This document shows, piece by piece, positions 1-5,106 of a stretch of DNA of 6,333 bases. The DNA comes from an uncultured Verrucomicrobia subdivision 3 bacterium (lineage in GTDB: Bacteria; Verrucomicrobiota; Verrucomicrobiae; Limisphaerales; CAMLLE01). Position 1 is the first letter of the stretch, and the number at the start of each line of letters is the position of its first letter. The stretch spans positions 1 through 6,333 of the forward strand of contig CAMLLE010000194.1 of assembly GCA_946480555.1 (NCBI GenBank). The letters are read 5' to 3'. The position numbers were made by a program, and so were the translations under genes. The notes under the pieces were generated by a model. That model saw nothing but the letters and a program-made list of their open reading frames with translations, did not search any database and had not been told where the DNA came from.

Positions 1-522
1 CGAGAACTGCTTCCAGTCAAAATCCCCCCAATCGATCACCTCGCGGTGCGGCGGAATCAGCAGCCCCTCAATCCCGCGCGTCACCAAAATCTTTCCCAGT
101 CTCCTGGGTGAGCAGTCAGAATCCCAACGAATTTCATCCAGGCGGAATCCATGCCTGGCCGCGGCTTCGAAAGCGCCTTTCCAATACAGATCAAATTCCC
201 GGAACTGCCGGAGTTGTTTGGGATCTTTCCAGCGGTTGATCCACGCCAACGCACCGTGGCTGGCGGGCCGGACCCGATGTTGTCGATGGACGGCAAAGGC
301 TGAAAGCAAAGGATCTGGCACAAACCCCAGTTCGCGCGCCACCTGTCTGACCTTCTGTCGGAGCGGGGCTGATATCCGCGGATGATTCCGCAAAGCCATG
401 GAAACCGCGACCCGGGATACACCCATTTTCGCGGCGATATCCGCCATCGTGACCCGCCTCGAACTCAATCCTGAGGCAGGCGAGTCAGATCGAACAGCCA
501 AGCTGCTTGCCGGAACTTGCAT
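1..522 (-). CDS. LacI-family transcriptional regulator (C-terminal part cut by window edge)
   Basis: This is a DNA-binding repressor or activator of the LacI/GalR family, which usually responds to a sugar or related ligand. The 174 visible codons begin with an N-terminal extension of about 25 residues. A LacI helix-turn-helix follows at about residues 24-50 (VTMADIAAKMGVSRVAVSMA, then LRNHPRIS). The hinge region reads RELGFVPDPLLSAF, and then comes the start of the periplasmic-binding-like domain (FREFDLYWKGAFEAAARHGF; later RRLGKILVTRGIEGLLIPP). The wording resembles LacI proteins common in Verrucomicrobiota. The gene is open to base 1, so roughly half of a usual 340-380-residue protein is present. 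ATG at 522 is the first ATG after an in-frame stop near 653. ATG at 447 would begin directly at the helix-turn-helix and is a real alternative; neither has a strong ribosome binding site. It lies 168 bp downstream of the kinase on the same strand. The ligand is unknown. Family is confident, start is not. Confidence 0.87.
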   Translation of the reverse strand, partial: MQVPASSLAVRSDSPASGLSSRRVTMADIAAKMGVSRVAVSMALRNHPRISAPLRQKVRQVARELGFVPDPLLSAFAVHRQHRVRPASHGALAWINRWKDPKQLRQFREFDLYWKGAFEAAARHGFRLDEIRWDSDCSPRRLGKILVTRGIEGLLIPPHREVIDWGDFDWKQFS

Positions 523-580
523 GACGTCCAAGCAGTCATGCGAAATTCGTCGGGTGATTTGCTTCAGCTCTTTTGATCGG

Positions 581-606
581 GAGTGTCGGAAGCCGCAGCG
601 ACACTC
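581..606. repeat. 8-bp perfect inverted repeat between kinase and LacI gene
   Basis: GAGTGTCG at 581-588 and CGACACTC at 599-606 are perfect inverted copies separated by 10 bases. The site lies 59-84 bp upstream of the LacI ATG at 522 and downstream of the kinase stop. It could be a regulator operator, possibly autoregulatory, or an RNA hairpin in the kinase-LacI spacer. No T-tract follows on the minus strand, so it is not a standard intrinsic terminator for the kinase. On its plus-strand side it abuts a GC palindrome (CGGCGCGCGCCG, 606-617). The repeat is seen directly; its function is not known. Confidence 0.45.
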
Positions 607-690
607 GGCGCGCGCCGTTTTCGTCTCCTCAAGTTCCAGCGGACACAGACTTCACAGACCGCCGTGGCAGACGATCTCCACCGCGCGCGT

Positions 691-2925
691 TTACGGCCGC
701 GTATTGCCGGAGTCCTCGATCAACGCTGCGGCTTCGCCCTGCAGCAACCGGGCGAGAAACCAGTCGAACGCAATGTCGGCGGTCGGGAACGGAGGTTTGA
801 AGTTTTCCGCCAGCACTTGCCGGGACTTGGCCAGTTCCGCGCGGGCCTCGTCATGACGACCCAGTTGATAATCCGCCATAGCAAGGACCGCCTCCATGCT
901 GGCGACGCGCGCCAGGTTGGGGCCGGTGGCAATTTTCAGACCGGTCGTGCCCCAGCTGGCAGCTGCGGTGTAATCGCCGCTGCGATACTCCATCAACGCC
1001 AGCGCCAGGCACCGCCATGGAACCGTGTCGTTGTAAGGCGCGGACAGAACATTGGTGGGAATGGAACTTTCGATGCGGCTGACCAGCGGCATCAGGCTGG
1101 CCAGCAATTCCGGACTGGGCGGCATCAGCAAACTGTGCTTAACGACGCGTTCGATCATGATCAGATCGCGGACGCTGCCAAATCGTTTGATGGGTTCGCG
1201 GCAAAACTCTTCGTAAGCCGCATGCTCGCCGAGTTCCGCCAGGACCACGGCGTAGCGCGTGTAGTCCCGGGAGGAAACCGGGGTGCGCTCGAACTGGGTC
1301 AAACGCACCACAACCGAATAGTACTCGGCAGCGCGCCGCCAGTCGCCCTTCTGCGCGGCCCAGTCGCCCAGCGGGCGAAACACTTCCATCCCGACATCCG
1401 CCGCGTCAGATGAAGGAAGCGATCCGACCAGACGATCCGCTCGTTCCAGCTGGTTCTTCTCAATCAGCGATATGGCCTGTGCGATGACCTCACGCGCTTC
1501 GGCTTTCCGCCGCAGAAGCGCCTCCGCTTCGCGTCCCCGCTGGGCTTCGTGCCTTGCCTCACGCTCCTTGAAGAACAACCAGGTGGAGGTGCCCAGTCCC
1601 GCAACCAGCGCGAGACTGATCGCGAATGCAGACACGAAAACCGCGCGGTTTCGCCGGACCAGCTTTTGAAAACGGTACAGCCGGCTGGGCGGGCGGGCCA
1701 CGACGGGCTCGTTGTCCAGATACCGCCGAATGTCCACAGCCAGCGCGTTGGCAGTCTGGTAACGGCGGTTCCGGTCCTTCTCCAGCGCCTTCATGACGAT
1801 CCAGTCCAGGTCGCCTTTCAGGACCAGCCGCAATCGCGGCGGATCGATCCGGCGGTGCATTCCGGTTTGTGTCAATTCATCTGCGTTCAACCCGGCGACT
1901 TTGGTGGACGGCCGCAACGGTTCTTTTTCCCGTAACGTCCGCCGCATTTCAACCAACCCTTGCTGAACAAGATCCTTTTGATCGAACGGCTGGCGTCCCG
2001 TCATCAGCTCGTAAAGCAACACGCCGAGGCTGTAAATGTCGCTGCGCGTGTCAATGTCCGACGCGCCCATCTCCGCCTGCTCCGGGCTCATGTACGCCGG
2101 CGTGCCGATGAATTGTTCATGAGTGGTTAACACGGTCAGATCCGTCAGCGGCTCCCCGCCCGTGGCCTTCGCGATCCCAAAATCAATCACCTTGGGCAAT
2201 GGCACGCCATCGTGCATCGTCACAAGAATGTTCGATGGTTTGAGGTCCCGATGAATGATGCCCTTCTGGTGCGCGTGCTGGACGGCCAGACAAACCTGAA
2301 TGAACATGGTCAGCCGCTGGCGGAGGTCATATTGATTGGCGTCGGCCCATTCGGTGATTCTCGTCCCCTGCACCAGTTCCATCACAAAATAAGGACGCCC
2401 CGTTTCTGTCGCCCCGGCTTCGAGGACGCGCGCGATGTTCGGATGATCCATCATGGCCAGGGCCTGGCGTTCCGCACTGAACCGGGCGATGACGCTCTTG
2501 GTGTCCATTCCCAGCTTGATGACTTTCAACGCCACCCGGCGGCGAACCGGCTTTTCCTGCTCCGCCATGTACACGACGCCACATCCGCCTTCGCCAATCT
2601 TTTGCAGCAGTCTGTAAGGACCAACCGAGCTCCCCACGAACTCGTCCGCGTGCATGGAAACGGAGGCCGCCCCGGCAGCGCCGGTCGTTTCCTCGATCGC
2701 AGCGGTAAGCTCTTCCATCGGCAGCCGTGTTGCGGCGCCGTCCTGAAAACAACCGAAGAAATCGTTCACCTCCCCTTGCGTGGCGAGGAGCTTATCCACC
2801 ATGGAACGCAATGCCATGTCGCCGGCACATTCACGTTCCAGCAGTTCGTTGCGACTCGCTGTCGATGCGATTTTGAGTGCGGAACAAAAAATCTGCTCGG
2901 CCTTCTCTGTCAGCGCTTCACTCAT
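691..2925 (-). CDS. Membrane-anchored Hanks-type Ser/Thr protein kinase with TPR-like C-terminal region
   Basis: A 744-residue protein kinase that transfers phosphate from ATP to Ser/Thr of a partner, probably the adjacent sigma factor. Residues 1-100 are a helical N-terminal part typical of PVC-group kinases. The kinase domain spans about 103-400. Its glycine-rich loop is GEGGCGVVY (111-119), the ATP lysine lies in VALK (K134), and the helix-C glutamate is probably E152. The catalytic loop is HRDLKPSN (225-232), the Mg site is DFG (248-250), the P+1 region is GTPAYMSPE (274-282), and the helix-F aspartate is D296. All key residues are present, so it should be active. A basic stretch (KLVRRNR) precedes one transmembrane helix at about 429-452, placing the kinase inside and the C-terminus outside. 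A charged, Ala/Glu-rich, coiled-coil-like part (453-480) follows. TPR-like helix pairs are visible near 514-542, 640-665 and 676-705. The ATG is 58 bp after the sigma gene stop, without a clear ribosome binding site, suggesting an operon. The signal it senses is unknown. Confidence 0.93.
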   Translation of the reverse strand: MSEALTEKAEQIFCSALKIASTASRNELLERECAGDMALRSMVDKLLATQGEVNDFFGCFQDGAATRLPMEELTAAIEETTGAAGAASVSMHADEFVGSSVGPYRLLQKIGEGGCGVVYMAEQEKPVRRRVALKVIKLGMDTKSVIARFSAERQALAMMDHPNIARVLEAGATETGRPYFVMELVQGTRITEWADANQYDLRQRLTMFIQVCLAVQHAHQKGIIHRDLKPSNILVTMHDGVPLPKVIDFGIAKATGGEPLTDLTVLTTHEQFIGTPAYMSPEQAEMGASDIDTRSDIYSLGVLLYELMTGRQPFDQKDLVQQGLVEMRRTLREKEPLRPSTKVAGLNADELTQTGMHRRIDPPRLRLVLKGDLDWIVMKALEKDRNRRYQTANALAVDIRRYLDNEPVVARPPSRLYRFQKLVRRNRAVFVSAFAISLALVAGLGTSTWLFFKEREARHEAQRGREAEALLRRKAEAREVIAQAISLIEKNQLERADRLVGSLPSSDAADVGMEVFRPLGDWAAQKGDWRRAAEYYSVVVRLTQFERTPVSSRDYTRYAVVLAELGEHAAYEEFCREPIKRFGSVRDLIMIERVVKHSLLMPPSPELLASLMPLVSRIESSIPTNVLSAPYNDTVPWRCLALALMEYRSGDYTAAASWGTTGLKIATGPNLARVASMEAVLAMADYQLGRHDEARAELAKSRQVLAENFKPPFPTADIAFDWFLARLLQGEAAALIEDSGNTRP

Positions 2926-2983
2926 TCAGTTACTCAAGCATTCATGCGAAACGGGGAGGTCGTTCTGCTTCATGGGTTCGACC

Positions 2984-3541
2984 TTAGACGCCTTTCTGAA
3001 TTCTCTGGAACAACCACGTCCGGGCGCATTCCCAATGCCGGTCCACGGTGCTCCGGCTGATGTGCAGCGTTTCGGCGACTTCGACATTGGTCATGCCTGC
3101 GAAGAACTTCAGCACCACGACGCGGGCGCGTTCTGAATTGGCTTTCTCCAGCTCCTCCAGCACCTCGTCGATCAGCAGGATTTTTTCGTCCGGCGTCGCC
3201 TGGGCGGGGTCCAGATCTTCGATGTTCAGCCGCTGCTGTCCGCCGCCGTGTTTGAGCGCCGCCTTGCGCCGCGCGTGTTCCACCAGGATCCGCCGCATCG
3301 CCTCCGCTGCCGCGCCAAAGAAGTGCGCACGATTCTGCCACGACTGTTCTGCTCCCGAGCTCAGCCGGAGCCACGCCTCATGCACGAGGGCCGTGGGCTG
3401 CAAGGTGTGTCCGGGCGATTCGCGCGCCATTCGGGCCGCGGCAATCGTGCGCAACTCCGCATAAACGAGCGGCATCAGATCCTCGCTGGCGCGGCCATCT
3501 CCGCGCCCGACCGCTTGCAGAATTTGCGTCAAATCGTTCAC
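2984..3541 (-). CDS. ECF-type RNA polymerase sigma factor (TIGR02999-like, kinase-associated group)
   Basis: A 185-residue extracytoplasmic-function sigma factor that would direct RNA polymerase to its own promoter set. Region 2 covers about residues 8-95 (RASEDLMPLVYAELRTIAA; TLQPTALVHEAWLRL; RAHFFGAAAEAMRRILVEHA). Region 4 covers about 125-180, with its helix-turn-helix at about 151-172 (TNVEVAETLHISRSTVDRHW). The phrases LQPTALVHEAWLRL and FFGAAAEAMRRILVEHARR are hallmarks of the PF07638/TIGR02999 group, frequent in Planctomycetes, Verrucomicrobia and Acidobacteria and often beside Ser/Thr kinases. The usual acidic DAED-type motif of region 2.2 is replaced by QPTA, with T50 as a candidate phospho-acceptor. 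The start is GTG: an in-frame TGA lies immediately upstream, so no longer form exists, and the N-terminus MNDLTQIL fits the family. No anti-sigma gene is visible; the kinase directly downstream is the likely regulator. Confidence 0.93.
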   Translation of the reverse strand: MNDLTQILQAVGRGDGRASEDLMPLVYAELRTIAAARMARESPGHTLQPTALVHEAWLRLSSGAEQSWQNRAHFFGAAAEAMRRILVEHARRKAALKHGGGQQRLNIEDLDPAQATPDEKILLIDEVLEELEKANSERARVVVLKFFAGMTNVEVAETLHISRSTVDRHWECARTWLFQRIQKGV

Positions 3542-3838
3542 TCAAGATCGAGTTTACTTTCTCCCGCGTCACAAGCGGCAAGAAAAAAACCGGTGAAGAA
3601 GAAGCGGCGCGCGTCGGCTGTTCTCAATCCCTGCCGTCGAGGTTTCTTCTTTTGGATCAATTGAGACGTCCATCGCCGTATCCGCGTGCGAACAGAGGGC
3701 AATTCTGAAATCAAAGTCCGGCCGCGCACCGGAAGCATCGGTGGACGAACCGGAACCATTGGCGCTTCGCCCAGCCAAGAGACAACGCACATTCCATCCC
3801 GGGGCTTCCCTTGGCGCGCTCCGTACGGGGCCGGAGTT

Positions 3839-3866
3839 ATTGTATGTATAAGCCGCTCATTATCAA
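3839..3866 (-). promoter_or_regulatory. Candidate housekeeping-type promoter for the sigma-kinase operon
   Basis: Read on the minus strand, TTGATA (3866-3861) and TACAAT (3844-3839) are separated by 16 bases. Each matches the sigma-70 consensus at five of six positions. Transcription would start near 3832 and run toward the sigma factor GTG at 3541, leaving a leader of about 290 nt. It lies in the A+T-rich core of the divergent region. An autoregulated ECF promoter could also exist closer to the gene but was not recognised. This is sequence matching only. Confidence 0.4.
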
Positions 3867-4100
3867 TGATTTGCGCCTCCATTTTGTCAGCTTTTCCAGA
3901 ATCTTCGCAATTAATACACAAGCATCTGATTTAGAATCACTTGAAACGATAACCAATATTGCCACGTCGGTCCGCCTTACAGAATTTTTGGTCCGGACGC
4001 AGACCTTCTTCAGTCCGATGAATCTCTTATAAGCCATTATGCGCCAAACTCTTGCAGTTTACATTCGACCAGTCCGCGGCGACGTGGCACAGGCCTTGCC

Positions 4101-4126
4101 TAAGGAGATTGCGCCTCCTGTGAGGC
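4101..4126 (+). promoter_or_regulatory. TAAGGAG motif with two mutually exclusive small hairpins in the leader of the CTERM gene
   Basis: A perfect Shine-Dalgarno-like TAAGGAG is at 4101-4107, about 35 bases before the ATG at 4143, too far to serve it. AGGAG (4103-4107) can pair with CTCCT (4115-4119) around a 7-base loop. GCCTC (4113-4117) can instead pair with GAGGC (4122-4126) around a CTGT loop. Both hairpins use bases 4115-4117, so only one can form at a time. A GTG at 4120 would open a ten-codon peptide (VRLLKKDVCK) ending in TGA at 4150-4152, overlapping the start of the CTERM gene. The pairing is visible; any regulatory role is speculation. Confidence 0.25.
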
Positions 4127-4142
4127 TTCTGAAGAAAGACGT

Positions 4143-4688
4143 ATGCAAGTGAAACAGATTTTGGCTGGGGCAATCGCGGCGACGGCGCTGAGTTTTAATG
4201 CGTCGGCGCTCATGATCACGCCGTCAGGTTATGTCGGATACAACACGCCGAGCACTCCCCTCAATGCGGAGCAGATCGGCGGCATTTTGAACGTGAACGG
4301 TTTGGTCGAGTTGTATCACCAATCCTTGAGCGGCACGGAATCGGGTGGTTACGCGGATTTCTACGCCACTGCGTTTTCGGACACGCCAACGAGTCCGCAG
4401 AATGCCGACATCACCCACACAGGAGGTGCGAGCATCGGCGGCTTCTCAGGTCTCTGGCTCTATGTGAAGGACGGCGAATTTCAACCGGCCTTTTACCTGA
4501 TCGACATCTCCAACTGGAACGGCACCGAGTCGCTTTCATTGCGGCAGTTCTGGGGTGGCGATGGCGAAATTACGCAAGTCACGATTTTCGGCACCCGGTC
4601 CCCCGTTCCCGACGGTGGCGCGACTGCAATGTTGCTGGGCGCGGGCCTGACGCTCATCGGCACGGCGCGACGATTCCTCCGTTTCTAA
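4143..4688 (+). CDS. Exported VPDGG/VPDSG-type CTERM sorting-domain protein of unknown function
   Basis: A 181-residue secreted protein. Residues 1-22 are a signal peptide: K4, then a hydrophobic core ILAGAIAATALSF, with a likely cleavage after ASA at 20-22. The mature middle part (about 23-150) has no family I recognise; it is rich in Gly, Ser, Thr and aromatic residues, lacks cysteine, and is probably beta-rich. The C-terminus is a tripartite sorting signal: VPDGG at 155-159, a hydrophobic helix (about 160-174) and an arginine pair (176-177) before FLRF. This matches the PEP-CTERM class, closest to the VPDSG variant (TIGR03778) known from Verrucomicrobiota. In that class the protein is processed by an exosortase and placed at the cell surface or in extracellular polymer. 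No exosortase is in the window. The ATG keeps the signal peptide intact; the ribosome binding site is weak (GAAGAAAG at 4131-4138). It is transcribed divergently from the sigma factor and ends before a strong terminator, so it is probably monocistronic. Confidence 0.85.
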   Translation: MQVKQILAGAIAATALSFNASALMITPSGYVGYNTPSTPLNAEQIGGILNVNGLVELYHQSLSGTESGGYADFYATAFSDTPTSPQNADITHTGGASIGGFSGLWLYVKDGEFQPAFYLIDISNWNGTESLSLRQFWGGDGEITQVTIFGTRSPVPDGGATAMLLGAGLTLIGTARRFLRF

Positions 4689-4707
4689 CCTGAACCAAAC
4701 CTAACCA

Positions 4708-4739
4708 GCAAAATGGCCGTCCTTGGACGGCCATTTTGC
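4708..4739 (+). terminator. Strong intrinsic terminator hairpin after the CTERM gene
   Basis: Two perfect 15-base arms, 4708-4722 and 4725-4739, are separated by TT. Each arm has a GC-rich inner part (GGCCGTCC / GGACGGCC) and an A/T outer part (CAAAAT / ATTTTG), so the transcript carries a T-run at the 3' side of the stem. It begins 19 bases after the TAA at 4686-4688. The symmetry means it could also stop transcription arriving from the right. Confidence 0.85.
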
Positions 4740-4809
4740 GTTTATGTGATTGCCGGGAATGGAGCGGAACATTCGAGGAACGACGGAACAAAGGCGGAGA
4801 CGGGAGGTA

Positions 4810-4823
4810 CATCCAACATCCAA
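4810..4823. repeat. Tandem heptamer CATCCAA x2
   Basis: Two adjacent identical copies of CATCCAA lie at 4810-4816 and 4817-4823. On the minus strand the region reads TTGGATGTTGGATG. Similar short runs are, from memory, scattered in intergenic DNA of some Verrucomicrobiota, but two copies alone may be chance. Confidence 0.3.
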
Positions 4824-5017
4824 ACCACGAACGGCGGGACGCGAAACAGCGGGCACGTTGGATCGCTTCGTTTGATGCTGGCTGCAAAGATGTCGCCAAG
4901 ATACGCCTCGGTTTCCCCGCACGTTTGTTCCGGTGCAATTGTGTTGGATCCCACCGATGAAAGGAAACGGTTGAGAACCACGGTTTCGCTTCGATGCCAC
5001 ACAGATTTTCCCTCGGC

Positions 5018-5042
5018 CTTGCCCGGGGCATCCACGGGCAAG
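5018..5042. repeat. 8-bp perfect inverted repeat upstream of the propeller gene
   Basis: CTTGCCCG (5018-5025) and CGGGCAAG (5035-5042) are perfect inverted copies with a 9-base spacer, ending 64 bases before the ATG at 5107. The position suits an operator or a 5' leader hairpin. Its role is unknown. Confidence 0.4.
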
Positions 5043-5106
5043 AATTCCGTGGCAATTCGATTTCCGCGCTCGTCCGAATCCGGCTATTCATGCTGCGATC
5101 AATCTT

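Larger units (their letters stand above)
3542..4142. other. Divergent intergenic region between sigma factor and CTERM-protein genes
   Basis: These 601 bases hold no gene I can support. The stretch from about 3837 to 4035 is visibly richer in A+T than the flanking genes, as expected for a divergent promoter region. It contains a minus-strand promoter candidate (3839-3866). Near the plus-strand gene it contains a TAAGGAG sequence with two competing hairpins (4101-4126). An 8-bp palindrome, GTCCGGAC, sits at 3991-3998. On the plus strand a TATAAG at 4028-4033 could be a -10 element, but no matching -35 is present. On the minus strand two overlapping frames are open (3538-3921 and 3569-3868); both look non-coding or at most remnant. 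AAGAAGAA (3596-3603) and TTCTTCTT (3644-3651) form a long-range inverted repeat of low complexity. Confidence 0.6.
4740..5106. other. Gene-free stretch upstream of the propeller gene
   Basis: I see no convincing gene in these 367 bases; frames open on both strands lack family resemblance or credible starts. It contains two adjacent copies of CATCCAA (4810-4823) and an 8-bp perfect inverted repeat at 5018-5042. No promoter with both recognisable -35 and -10 elements was found for the downstream gene, although one is expected here because a terminator precedes this region. Confidence 0.5.

Noticed and set aside
606..621. GC palindrome CGGCGCGCGCCG followed by TTTT on the plus strand as a terminator
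   Set aside because: No plus-strand gene ends here, and the alternating CG palindrome leaves little loop, so a terminator call is not supported.
583..1413. Long plus-strand open frame (276 codons) opposite the kinase 3' half
   Set aside because: It lies antisense to a clearly conserved kinase gene, has no recognisable motif and is explained by GC-rich codon bias opening the opposite strand.
2212..3060. Plus-strand open frame of 282 codons opposite the kinase N-terminal half and sigma 3' end
   Set aside because: It is antisense to the kinase P-loop and catalytic loop coding region, with His/Arg/Gly-rich text and no family resemblance.
3596..3651. AAGAAGAA / TTCTTCTT inverted repeat as a hairpin
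   Set aside because: The arms are low-complexity purine and pyrimidine runs 40 bases apart with poor pairing inside; chance is the simpler explanation.
4028..4033. TATAAG as the -10 element of a plus-strand promoter for the CTERM gene
   Set aside because: No acceptable -35 sequence lies 15-19 bases upstream, so it is not listed as a promoter.
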